17,657 nucleotides of DNA from Acetobacteraceae bacterium (GTDB lineage Bacteria > Pseudomonadota > Alphaproteobacteria > Acetobacterales > Acetobacteraceae). A model generated the notes under the pieces. It searched no databases. It had not been told where the DNA came from and was given only the letters and a program-made list of their open reading frames with translations. Both the position numbers and the translations under genes were made by a program. Below are positions 1-6,474 of the stretch, one piece after another. The stretch spans positions 307 through 17,963 of the forward strand of contig PLSZ01000472.1 of assembly GCA_003164305.1 (NCBI GenBank). The letters run 5' to 3'. The stretch's first letter is position 1, and each line of letters starts with the position of its first letter.

Positions 1-95
1 CCGGGTCGGGGCCCGGCCATGACGTTGAGGGTGTCGTGCGTGGCGCGCGGCGGGGGTGGCGAGGACCAGGCCACCGGGCACGGCCGGGTCGCCGT

Positions 96-824
96 TCAGA
101 ATCGATCCTTTTTGCCGCGCACATCCGCCAGTGTCGCCGCGTCCTTCGCCAACAGGAACGGATTGGCCCGTTTCTCGTCGCCAAGGCGGGACGGGATGGT
201 CGGCTTTCCGGCGGCGCGCTGCCGATGCGCTTCCTCGGCGCGGGCACGCAGCGCGGCGTTGTCCGGATCGACGCTGAGAGCGAACTTCGCGTTGCTCTCG
301 GTGTATTCGTGGCCGCAACAAACCAGCGTGTCGTCGGGCAGCGCCGCGAGCTTGCTCAGGCTGGAGAACATTTCGGTCGCGTTGCCCTCTATCAGCCGGC
401 CGCAGCCGAGACTGAACAGCGTGTCGCCGGACAGCAGGATCGGCCCGCCCGGAAAGAAATAATTGATCTGGCCCCGCGTGTGGCCAGGCGTCTCGATCAC
501 CTGGGCGGTCGCATTGCCGAGCGTCACCGTGTCGCCCTCGCGCACCGCCTGATCGAGTTTCGGCAACCGGTGCGCGTCCGCCGCGGCGCCGACGACCTTG
601 ACGCCGGGATACTTCGCGCGAACGACGTCGGTGTCGGCGATGTGGTCGCCGTGGTGATGCGTCAGCAGGATCATGTCCAGCCGACCGCCGTCGGCCTCGA
701 TCGCGGCGATGATCGGCGCGCCCTCGGCTGGATCGACGATCGCCGTCGCGCCGGTTTCCGTATCGCGCAGCAGCCAGGCGTAGTTGTCCTTCAGGATCGG
801 CACCGATCGCGCGGTCACGGCCAT
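96..824 (-). CDS. gloB: Hydroxyacylglutathione hydrolase (glyoxalase II)
   Basis: Predicted to hydrolyse S-lactoylglutathione to lactate and glutathione, the second step of cytosolic methylglyoxal detoxification. The 242-residue protein is a metallo-beta-lactamase-fold enzyme with the complete binuclear metal set visible: THHHGDH at residues 55-61, His115 in ETPGHT, the bridging Asp134 in LSGDTLF, and His172 in CCGHEY. The C-terminal substrate domain (about 175-242) keeps the RANPFL motif near residue 219. The frame is open upstream to 1067, but that part overlaps the neighbouring gene. The ATG at 824 follows a GGGGAG ribosome-binding site and gives the usual family N-terminus (VPILKDNYAWLL). 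It lies 25 bp downstream of the fzlA-like gene on the same strand, so the two are probably cotranscribed. Family assignment is firm. Confidence 0.95.
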   Translation of the reverse strand: MAVTARSVPILKDNYAWLLRDTETGATAIVDPAEGAPIIAAIEADGGRLDMILLTHHHGDHIADTDVVRAKYPGVKVVGAAADAHRLPKLDQAVREGDTVTLGNATAQVIETPGHTRGQINYFFPGGPILLSGDTLFSLGCGRLIEGNATEMFSSLSKLAALPDDTLVCCGHEYTESNAKFALSVDPDNAALRARAEEAHRQRAAGKPTIPSRLGDEKRANPFLLAKDAATLADVRGKKDRF

Positions 825-849
825 GTTTTTTCTCCCCGAATAGTGGCGT

Positions 850-1518
850 TCAGAAGTCGAGATCGACGTAGTGCTCGGGCGGTGTGATGCCGGGCACGCG
901 GTCGGACAGCAGCGTGCGGAAGCCGGGCCTCGACTTGATCCGCGCGTACCAGTCCTTGGCGGTGCGCGACAGGCGCCAGTCCACGTCGCCGATGTAGTCC
1001 AGGCAGGATAAATGGGCGGCCGCGGCGAAATCGGCCAGTGACAAATTCGGACCCGCGAGCCACTCACGATTTTCCGCCAGCCAGCCCAGATAATCCAGGT
1101 GGTAGCGCAACGCGGTGTAGCCGGTGCGGATCGAGGCCGGGTCGGCGTTGCCCCGGCGAGCCTGCGCGCGCATGTATTTTTCGCCCAACAGGTTCTGCGT
1201 CACCTCGGCGGCGAACTTGCCGTCGAACCAGGCGGCGAGGCGGCGCACTTCCACCCGCTCCTGGATTGTGTCGCCCATAATGGGGATTTCCGGGTAGGCC
1301 TCATCGAGGTACTCGCAAATCACCGCTGAATCCGGAATGACCATGCCGTTGTCCTCGACCAACGTGGGGACGGTGCCGGCGGGGTTGAGCTCCAGATATT
1401 CGGGGCGACGCTCCCACGGTTTTTCCACGCGTAAATCGACGGGCAGGCGCTTTTCGGCCAGCACCAGGCGCACCTTGCGGGCATAGGGCGACAACGGAAG
1501 ATGATACAGGGCGCGCAT
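850..1518 (-). CDS. fzlA: FzlA-like glutathione S-transferase fold protein
   Basis: A 222-residue protein with an N-terminal thioredoxin-like GST domain (residues 1-75, LNPAGTVPTL at 44-53 and the DSAVICEYL motif at 63-71) and an all-alpha C-terminal domain (about 85-205). It resembles FzlA, the FtsZ-binding division protein of Caulobacter, rather than a catalytic GST. The similar features are PWE at 34-36 in the region corresponding to the FtsZ-contacting Trp, AAWFDGKF at 95-102, and the acidic-aromatic C-terminal tail HYVDLDF. In Caulobacter FzlA the tail region is important for division. The ATG at 1518 starts exactly at the fold's first strand, although no strong ribosome-binding site is seen. 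It is the first gene of a pair with gloB. The GST superfamily call is sure; the FzlA identity rests on remembered motif similarity. The alternative is an ordinary GST using glutathione like its neighbour. Confidence 0.8.
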   Translation of the reverse strand: MRALYHLPLSPYARKVRLVLAEKRLPVDLRVEKPWERRPEYLELNPAGTVPTLVEDNGMVIPDSAVICEYLDEAYPEIPIMGDTIQERVEVRRLAAWFDGKFAAEVTQNLLGEKYMRAQARRGNADPASIRTGYTALRYHLDYLGWLAENREWLAGPNLSLADFAAAAHLSCLDYIGDVDWRLSRTAKDWYARIKSRPGFRTLLSDRVPGITPPEHYVDLDF

Positions 1519-1554
1519 CGACGGCGTTTATCGCACCCGAGGCCGCGTTTCGCC

Positions 1555-1819
1555 AATGGGCCAGGGGGCTGGGGTGGAGAAGGCGTTGGGGCGCTGCCCC
1601 AAACCCCGCCAGGGCGTTGCCCCTTGGAACCATGGATTGGGGGGAATGAGGAGGGGGCGTGACCAGACCTCGCGAGGTCTGGTCACGCCCCCTCCTCATT
1701 CCCCCCACTGGATAGAGTCCAGAGGGCCGCGCCCTTTGGTGGGTCCAGGGCAAAGCCATGGCGGGTTTCAGGACGGAGCCCTGACGCTCTTCCCACCCCA
1801 GCCCCCCTGACCCACTGGC
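1555..1819. repeat. Large inverted-repeat element with perfect 70-bp palindrome
   Basis: This 260-bp stretch fills the gap between the fzlA-like gene and nadQ. The core 1638-1707 is a perfect palindrome with no loop (35-bp arms, centre between 1672 and 1673). Outside it, the left flank (about 1558-1637) and the right flank (about 1708-1815) are diverged inverted copies of each other. Both contain variants of a GGGCAA(A/C)GCC(A/C)TGGCGGG core and both end in CCACCCCAGCCCCC (read outward). Short reading frames cross it on both strands but have no coding character. The form suggests a dispersed GC-rich repeat present as an inverted pair, able to form a very stable hairpin or cruciform. It could also serve as a two-way transcription barrier between the divergent flanking genes; that is inference. 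Confidence 0.85.
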
Positions 1820-1850
1820 GACGCGGCCTTCGGCGTGCGATGAGCACGGC

Positions 1851-2777
1851 ATGCCAGTCCTCAGCGCGGAGCGTGAGGCGGCCTCCGTTGCCGCCGAACT
1901 GATCGCGGTCATCGTCGCGGTGACCTCGGGGCAGCCGCGCGTGCTGACGATCGACAAGGGGCGGGCGTTGCCCTCGGGTCCGTTCGAATCCAGTGAGCGG
2001 TCGTTGCAGGCCAGTTTGCGCACGTGGGTGGAGCGGCAGACGCATCATCCGCTTGGCTATATGGAGCAGCTCTACACCTTCGCCGATCCGGGCCGCACCA
2101 CGGGCTCCGATCGGAGGATCGTTTCGGTCAGTTACCTGGGACTGACGCGGGAGGCGGCGGTATCTGGCGATCCGGGCGCGGGCTGGCGCGATTGGTACCA
2201 GTTTTTCCCGTGGGAGGATCGGCGCAAAACCTCAAGTCTGCTGGACGACAATTTCACGCCGGGCCTGATCGCGTGGACCGAGGACGCGCCGGATGCCATC
2301 ACGCGCCGGCAACGATGGCGGCGGGTGGCGATCAACTTCGGCCTGGAGAACGAGCGTTGGAACGAGGAGTTGATCCTGCAACGTTATGAACTGCTCTGGG
2401 AGGCGCGGCTGGTTCCCGAGGCCGGTGTGAACGGCGTGGTTCCGGGCGAGCCGATGGCGCACGATCATCGCCGCATTCTGGCGACCGGCATTGCCCGGCT
2501 GCGGGCGAAGATCAAGTACCGTCCGGTGGTGTTTGAATTGATGCCGCCGAGTTTCACTTTGTTGCAATTGCAACGGGCGGTGGAGGCTCTGGCGGGCCGG
2601 CTGTTGCATAAGCAGAATTTTCGCCGGCTGATCGATCAGCAGGATCTGGTCGAGGAAACCGGTGAAATGGCGACGGAAACGGGTGGCCGCCCAGCGAAGT
2701 TGTTTCGCTTTCGGCGCGAGGTGCTGGCGGAACGCGCGGTGGTGGGAAGCAAGTTGCCGCTGGTGCGCTCGGGATAA
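1851..2777 (+). CDS. nadQ: NadQ-type NAD biosynthesis regulator (NUDIX-like, COG4111)
   Basis: A 308-residue protein with an N-terminal NUDIX-like sensor domain (about 14-215; AELIAVIVAVTSGQPRVL at 15-32, HPLGYMEQLYTFADPGR at 66-82, VSVSYLGL at 91-98). A C-terminal winged-helix DNA-binding domain follows (about 225-300; LMPPSFTLLQLQRAVEALAG, then a basic GRPAKLFRFRRE). This order matches the NrtR/NadQ regulators. The COG4111 NadQ branch is predicted from comparative genomics to control nadABC in Alphaproteobacteria. No canonical NUDIX catalytic box is obvious, which suits a ligand sensor rather than a hydrolase. The nadA-nadC operon begins 0.8 kb downstream, and its promoter carries two matching dyads at 3513-3533 and 3541-3561. 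The start is the first ATG preceding the conserved domain; its ribosome-binding site is weak. Target and ligand are inferred. Confidence 0.8.
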   Translation: MPVLSAEREAASVAAELIAVIVAVTSGQPRVLTIDKGRALPSGPFESSERSLQASLRTWVERQTHHPLGYMEQLYTFADPGRTTGSDRRIVSVSYLGLTREAAVSGDPGAGWRDWYQFFPWEDRRKTSSLLDDNFTPGLIAWTEDAPDAITRRQRWRRVAINFGLENERWNEELILQRYELLWEARLVPEAGVNGVVPGEPMAHDHRRILATGIARLRAKIKYRPVVFELMPPSFTLLQLQRAVEALAGRLLHKQNFRRLIDQQDLVEETGEMATETGGRPAKLFRFRREVLAERAVVGSKLPLVRSG

Positions 2778-2816
2778 GACGTATCGGCCGTCGCGGTCAG
2801 GCCAATCCCCCGCGCG

Positions 2817-3188
2817 TCACGTGCCATTGCCCTCGATGAAACAGAGCACCTGACCCTGAAACCAGCAGGCGATCCCCTCGCCGGTGGGATTGTCGCGACG
2901 GTGCAGCACGTTCGCGTTGGGCACATCGACCCAGGCGTGCGGAGCGTTCGACCAGCGCGGAAACTCGTTGCCGATGTAGGCCTGAAAGTGATCGCCTGCC
3001 GTGCGGTACTGCACCATGCGGCAATCCGCCATGTCGCAGCACGATTGGTTGGTCTGTGGGTGACGCAGGCTGCGAAACCATGGTGCCAGGGATGGATCCG
3101 CGTCCTCGGGTGGTTCGGCCGGCACCGGCGTCGCGAAGTTGCCGATGACACCAGCGACAATGATACCGTAAACGGTTCGCGCCTGCAT
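2817..3188 (-). CDS. Small exported cysteine-containing protein, unknown function
   Basis: A 123-residue protein with an N-terminal hydrophobic stretch (residues 6-20) and a probable signal-peptide cut around residue 24 (PVPAEPP). The mature part has five cysteines (50, 51, 56, 108, 116) in PQTNQSCCDMADC and ACWFQGQVLCF, plus many Trp, His and aromatic residues, suggesting a disulfide-bonded or metal-binding periplasmic domain. I recall similar short secreted proteins in other Alphaproteobacteria but know no assigned function. The ATG at 3188 is chosen because GGAGGA lies just upstream and the signal peptide begins there. An in-frame ATG at 3200 is possible, but the ribosome-binding site would then fall inside the gene. 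It is transcribed against both nadQ and nadA and splits the NAD locus, with no visible link to NAD metabolism. Confidence 0.7.
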   Translation of the reverse strand: MQARTVYGIIVAGVIGNFATPVPAEPPEDADPSLAPWFRSLRHPQTNQSCCDMADCRMVQYRTAGDHFQAYIGNEFPRWSNAPHAWVDVPNANVLHRRDNPTGEGIACWFQGQVLCFIEGNGT

Positions 3189-3503
3189 TCGGTCCTCCAT
3201 TGGGACACGCCAGCGCGGAAGCCTAAAGCAACGCGTGTCCTGAATGCCAGTGTCTCGTGCGACCGTTGCCCCGCGCGGAACGCATGACGGGAGGTGCGCA
3301 TTGCGCCGTTCAGGGACGATTCGCCTGGTCTCCGGGATAAATATCGCGCGGATATCCATCAGGCGAGGCGGGCGGCGGTGATCCGGAACGTTTAAGGTCA
3401 TGGATCGGCGGACGGCGCGGGCCTGCCTCGTGCCGGACTGGTGTGGCGCGCCTTCCCGCGGAGACACCCATCGCGGGCCGCCAAACGGCTCCCTGGACGG
3501 CGC

Positions 3504-3531
3504 TTGACAAACTTATACTCACCTCTAGCAT
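3504..3531 (+). promoter_or_regulatory. Probable nadA promoter (sigma70-like)
   Basis: A consensus -35 hexamer TTGACA (3504-3509) is followed after 16 bp by TAGCAT (3526-3531; 4 of 6 matches to TATAAT), about 48 bp upstream of the nadA start. The surrounding stretch 3504-3561 is markedly AT-richer than the flanking DNA. The spacer and -10 are covered by the first dyad and the transcription start would be next to the second, a layout expected for repression. Confidence 0.65.
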
Positions 3532-3533
3532 AA
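3513..3533. promoter_or_regulatory. Candidate NadQ operator 1
   Basis: A 21-bp imperfect dyad with half-sites TTATACTC and TAGCATAA separated by 5 bp. Seven... pairs need not be perfect: outer TTAT/ATAA and inner CT/AG pairs match symmetrically. It overlaps the -35/-10 spacer and the -10 of the nadA promoter. Its half-sites share the TTAT(A/G)CT core with operator 2. Assignment to NadQ follows from position, the known link of NadQ with nadABC and the nearby nadQ gene. Confidence 0.55.
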
Positions 3534-3540
3534 GCCCAAT

Positions 3541-3561
3541 AAATGCTCATATAGAGCATAA
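3541..3561. promoter_or_regulatory. Candidate NadQ operator 2
   Basis: This contains the perfect inverted repeat ATGCTC (3543-3548), 5-bp spacer ATATA, GAGCAT (3554-3559), framed to the same 21-bp dimension as operator 1. The two centres are 28 bp apart. It sits between the predicted transcription start and the AGGAGG ribosome-binding site (3564-3569) of nadA, so a bound protein would block initiation or early elongation. Confidence 0.6.
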
Positions 3562-3578
3562 CCAGGAGGGCCCATTCT

Positions 3579-4559
3579 ATGTCCATGACCGCCACGCGGG
3601 AGCGGACCGCGCCGCTGTATCAGAAAGTCAAATCGGTGATCCCGCCGATCGAGTGGCCTGTGTTCGCCGACGATATCGACGCCATTCTGACGCTGAAGCG
3701 GCAGCGGAATGCCGTGATTCTGGCGCACAACTATCAAACGCCGGAGATCTTTCATTGCGTCGCCGACATCGTGGGCGACAGCCTGGCTCTGGCGCGGGAG
3801 GCGATGACGGTGGACGCCGATGTCATCGTTCTCGCGGGTGTGCATTTCATGGCGGAGACCGCCAAGATGCTGAACCCGGCGAAGACCGTGCTGATCCCGG
3901 ATCTGGAGGCGGGGTGCTCGCTGGCGGCCTCGATCACCGCCGCCGACGTGCGGTTGATGCGACAGCGACACCCGGGCGTGCCAGTCGTTACCTATGTGAA
4001 CTCATCCGCCGCGGTGAAGGCCGAGTCCGATATTTGCTGCACCTCCGCCAACGCGAAGAAGGTGGTGGAATCGCTCGGCGTGCCTGAGGTGATCATGCTG
4101 CCCGACGAATATCTGGCCCAAAACGTCGCCGCCCAGACCCGGGTCAAAATCATCGCCTGGGCCGGGCATTGCGAAGTGCACGAGCGCTTCACGCCGAAGG
4201 AAGTTCGAGCCCTGCGCGAGGATTATCCCGGCGTCATCATCCTGGCGCATCCGGAATGCCCGCCTGACGTGGTGGCTGAGGCGGACTTCACCGGCTCGAC
4301 CGCCGACATGTCGAATTACGTGGGGCGTGAAAAGCCGGCGCGAGTCGTGCTGCTGACGGAATGTTCGATGGCGGATAACGTTTCGGTCAATCATCCGGCG
4401 GTGAATTTCGTCAAACCGTGCAATCTCTGCCCGCACATGAAACGGATCACGCTGCCGAAAATCCGACGCTCGCTGGAGACGATGACGCATGAGGTGACGA
4501 TCCCGTCCGATCTCGCCGCCGCCGCGCGCCGCTCCGTGGAGAGGATGCTGGCGGTATGA
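3579..4559 (+). CDS. nadA: Quinolinate synthase A
   Basis: Condenses iminoaspartate with dihydroxyacetone phosphate to quinolinate in cytosolic de novo NAD synthesis, using an oxygen-sensitive 4Fe-4S cluster. The 326-residue length fits the family. The three expected cluster ligands are Cys113 ([10 protein letters not shown]), Cys227 (AHPECPPDV) and Cys284 (NLCPHMK). The substrate-site motifs AHNYQTPE (49-56), [10 protein letters not shown] (139-148) and the ICCTSANA loop (152-159) are present. AGGAGG lies 9 bp before the ATG at 3579; a second ATG at 3585 is too far from it. The stop overlaps the nadC start (ATGA). Expression is probably under NadQ through the two upstream dyads. No aspartate oxidase gene (nadB) separates it from nadC, so iminoaspartate must be made by an enzyme encoded elsewhere, NadB or aspartate dehydrogenase. 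Confidence 0.97.
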   Translation: MSMTATRERTAPLYQKVKSVIPPIEWPVFADDIDAILTLKRQRNAVILAHNYQTPEIFHCVADIVGDSLALAREAMTVDADVIVLAGVHFMAETAKMLNPAKTVLIPDLEAGCSLAASITAADVRLMRQRHPGVPVVTYVNSSAAVKAESDICCTSANAKKVVESLGVPEVIMLPDEYLAQNVAAQTRVKIIAWAGHCEVHERFTPKEVRALREDYPGVIILAHPECPPDVVAEADFTGSTADMSNYVGREKPARVVLLTECSMADNVSVNHPAVNFVKPCNLCPHMKRITLPKIRRSLETMTHEVTIPSDLAAAARRSVERMLAV

Positions 4560-5491
4560 GCGGAAAGCCGCTCTCCCCGGTCGTCGTCCAGGCTCAGCGG
4601 AGCGTCGGGCCGGCGGATAAAGCGGATGCCGGCGGCACGAATATCCCGCCCCTGCCCGCGATCATGATCGAACCAACGGTGCGCGCGGCGCTGCTGGAGG
4701 ATCTGGGCCGCGCCGGCGACCTGACGACCGACTCGATCGTTCCGGCCGGCGAGCGTACCACCTGCGCGCTGGTCGCCCGCCAACCGGGCGTCGTCGCCGG
4801 ACTGGATTTCGCGCTCTGGGCTTTTCGATTGATCGATCCGCGCATCGAGATCGACGTCGTGCTGCCCGACGGCAAACGCCTGAAGCCGGGCGACGTGATC
4901 GCGACCGTTTCGGGACCGGCGCGGGGCATCCTGACCGCGGAACGCGTGGCGCTGAATTTTTTGTCGCATCTGAGTGGCGTGGCCTCGGCGACACGCGGCA
5001 TCGCGGATGCCATCGCGGGAACGAAAGCGCAGGTCTGTTGCACGCGTAAAACGATGCCGGGCCTGCGCGCGGCGCAGAAATACGCAATTCGGGTCGGTGG
5101 CGGATCAAACCATCGGTTCGGCCTGGATGACGCCGTGCTGATCAAGGACAATCACGTCGCCATCGCCGGGGGCGTGAAGCCGGCGGTGGAACGCGCGCGC
5201 GCCGGCGTCGGCCACCTGGTGAAGATCGAACTCGAGGTCGATACGCTGGAGCAACTGCGTGAGGCGATGGAGTTGCGGGTCGACGCGGTGCTGCTGGACA
5301 ACATGGGGCCGGATTTGTTGCGAGAAGCGGTCTCGATCGTTGGCGGGCGGGCGATCACCGAGGCGTCCGGCCGCATCCGGCCGGAGACCGCTCCGGCGAT
5401 CGCGGCGTCGGGCGTGGATTTGCTGTCGGTGGGGTGGCTGACGCACAGCGCGCAGGTGCTGGACATCGGGTTGGATCATCGCGACGGGTGA
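4556..5491 (+). CDS. nadC: Nicotinate-nucleotide pyrophosphorylase (quinolinate phosphoribosyltransferase)
   Basis: Converts quinolinate and PRPP to nicotinate mononucleotide, the step after NadA. Family signatures: [15 protein letters not shown] (residues 44-58), the active-site region [20 protein letters not shown] (about 160-180), [18 protein letters not shown], then LDNMGPD and EASGRI near the C-terminus. The protein is 311 residues, longer than the usual 270-290, because about 36 residues (Pro-, Gly- and Ala-rich, unrecognised) precede the normal start. The ATG at 4556 overlaps the nadA stop by 4 bp, which favours it through translational coupling. The internal ATG at 4664 would give a standard-length enzyme but has no evident ribosome-binding site. 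The gene ends only 9 bp from the stop of a convergent gene, and no hairpin terminator is visible. Confidence 0.95.
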   Translation: MSGKPLSPVVVQAQRSVGPADKADAGGTNIPPLPAIMIEPTVRAALLEDLGRAGDLTTDSIVPAGERTTCALVARQPGVVAGLDFALWAFRLIDPRIEIDVVLPDGKRLKPGDVIATVSGPARGILTAERVALNFLSHLSGVASATRGIADAIAGTKAQVCCTRKTMPGLRAAQKYAIRVGGGSNHRFGLDDAVLIKDNHVAIAGGVKPAVERARAGVGHLVKIELEVDTLEQLREAMELRVDAVLLDNMGPDLLREAVSIVGGRAITEASGRIRPETAPAIAASGVDLLSVGWLTHSAQVLDIGLDHRDG

Positions 5492-5500
5492 CGGCGCCGA

Positions 5501-5668
5501 TTACTTCCGCGCCAGCACCGCCACGCCAGCCAAAGTCAGAGGCGGGATCACGAACGCTCCGGCGTTCGCGTGACCGGCGAAGGACAATGCGGTCATGACC
5601 GCCACCAGGATCGCGACGACGGACAGGTTCCAGGCGTCGCCGAACAGGGTTTTGACGAAGGCGCTCAT
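5501..5668 (-). CDS. Small two-helix membrane protein, coupled to the COG4280 gene
   Basis: A 55-residue protein (begins MSAFVKTLFGDAW, ends VAVLARK) with two predicted membrane spans at about 15-31 and 36-52, and positively charged residues at both ends. Its ATG overlaps the TGA of the upstream membrane-protein gene (ATGA), a typical sign of translational coupling. I do not recognise the family. The overlap and hydrophobicity suggest an accessory subunit or stabiliser of the larger membrane protein. A much longer frame is open upstream, but it lies out of frame inside the COG4280 gene and is Arg-rich, as expected of a shadow. It ends 9 bp from the nadC stop, tail to tail. Confidence 0.6.
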   Translation of the reverse strand: MSAFVKTLFGDAWNLSVVAILVAVMTALSFAGHANAGAFVIPPLTLAGVAVLARK

Positions 5669-6387
5669 CGCGTGGCCCGCATGGTGACCGGGCGCCGGGC
5701 GATGGTGGCCAGCAACAATCCGCCTCCGGCGTAAAACACGACCAATCCCGGCAGGCTCCAGTCGCCCCCTGGCCACACCCCTGGGCCGCCGATCGCCTCC
5801 AGGGTCCAGAACGTGCCGAACGATACGATCATGGCGCCGACGACGAATTTGATCGCGTTCTCGGGCACGCGGGCCAGCGGGGCGCGGACCACCAGGCCGG
5901 CGGCGCCGACGACCAGCAGGGCGGCGATCGCGGCGCCGGCGCTGGAAGCCCAGGATCCGTGGATGCCGAGGGCGACGACGATGAGCCAGACTTCGAGGCC
6001 TTCCAGCAACACGCCCTTGAACGCGATCAGCCAGCCGGCGGAGCGGTCGCCTCGGGTGAGTTGGGCGCGGGTGTGCTCGAATTCTTCGGCTTCGTCGTGC
6101 GGCGCTTTGAGGCCGGCGTGGCGCGCGACGGCCTTGGCCAGCCAGCGGACACCGAACAGCAGCAGGAAAACGCCGATGACCAGTTGCAACCAGAAGATGC
6201 TGACGCCGAGGCTCAGCGCGCCGCCGGTCGCGACGGTCATCGCTGCGAGCACCAGCAACGCGGCGAGGGCGGCTCCGCCGGCGGCGCGCCAGCCGATGGT
6301 CAGGCTGACGGCGAGGACGATGGTGAAGGCCTCGACCCATTCCACGGTGGCGGCGAGGAAAGTGGGAACGGCGACGGTCCAGTCCAC
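5665..6387 (-). CDS. COG4280-family integral membrane protein
   Basis: A 240-residue protein with about seven predicted membrane helices (roughly 5-30, 36-56, 62-80, 118-142, 147-167, 178-200, 212-230) and a charged cytosolic loop (90-116). It resembles the uncharacterised COG4280 membrane proteins. Two membrane-embedded acidic motifs recur, E16-W-V-E19 near helix 1 and E129-G-L-E132 in helix 4. They suggest a duplicated fold and recall the RExxE motif of FTR1-type iron permeases. Transport of a cation is therefore a hypothesis, not a known function. AGGAGG precedes the ATG at 6387 with short spacing. The 55-aa gene is coupled downstream. A divergent RpiR-type regulator and a perfect dyad at 6413-6430 lie upstream, so the pair is likely the regulator's target. 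Confidence 0.7.
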   Translation of the reverse strand: MDWTVAVPTFLAATVEWVEAFTIVLAVSLTIGWRAAGGAALAALLVLAAMTVATGGALSLGVSIFWLQLVIGVFLLLFGVRWLAKAVARHAGLKAPHDEAEEFEHTRAQLTRGDRSAGWLIAFKGVLLEGLEVWLIVVALGIHGSWASSAGAAIAALLVVGAAGLVVRAPLARVPENAIKFVVGAMIVSFGTFWTLEAIGGPGVWPGGDWSLPGLVVFYAGGGLLLATIARRPVTMRATR

Positions 6388-6412
6388 GGGACCCTCCTGG
6401 TGTTTGACGGTG

Positions 6413-6430
6413 ATGTAGTATACGCTACAT
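6413..6430. promoter_or_regulatory. Candidate RpiR-type operator in divergent promoter region
   Basis: A perfect dyad ATGTAG-N6-CTACAT lies between the divergent membrane-protein and regulator genes. It resembles the TGTA(G/A)T...(C/A)TACA sites known for HexR, an RpiR-family regulator. On the minus strand it covers a possible -10 TATACT (6417-6422). On the plus strand it sits between TTGACG (6404-6409) and TACATA (6426-6431, 16-bp spacer), a possible promoter of the regulator. Control of both directions, including autoregulation, is inferred. Confidence 0.6.
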
Positions 6431-6474
6431 AAAAGCGATCAATGTAACAAATGGATCATCGTGAAGATTTCGCC

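Noticed and set aside
1..95. Possible minus-strand coding end downstream of gloB
   Set aside because: Short open frames in both directions have no recognisable product and the window edge cuts the region; only the 2-16 motif repeat is noted.
36..887. Long plus-strand frame of 283 codons over gloB
   Set aside because: Arg/Gly-rich shadow of the confirmed metallo-hydrolase on the other strand; no family features.
825..1067. Upstream extension of gloB to 1067
   Set aside because: Overlaps the GST-fold gene, is low-complexity Arg/Thr/Pro, and bypasses the strong ribosome-binding site at the 824 start.
1301..2023. Minus-strand frame of 240 codons through the palindrome
   Set aside because: Runs through the inverted repeat and antisense to the fzlA-like gene and nadQ; no coding signature.
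3321..3366. Stem TCGCCTG/CAGGCGA with inner GGATA/TATCC in the nadA upstream gap
   Set aside because: Short stems broken by unpaired bases and no T-run; not enough for a terminator or riboswitch. The rest of 3189-3503 shows no gene.
5492..5500. Bidirectional terminator between nadC and the 55-aa gene
   Set aside because: The 9-bp gap and adjacent coding ends contain no stable hairpin with a T-run.
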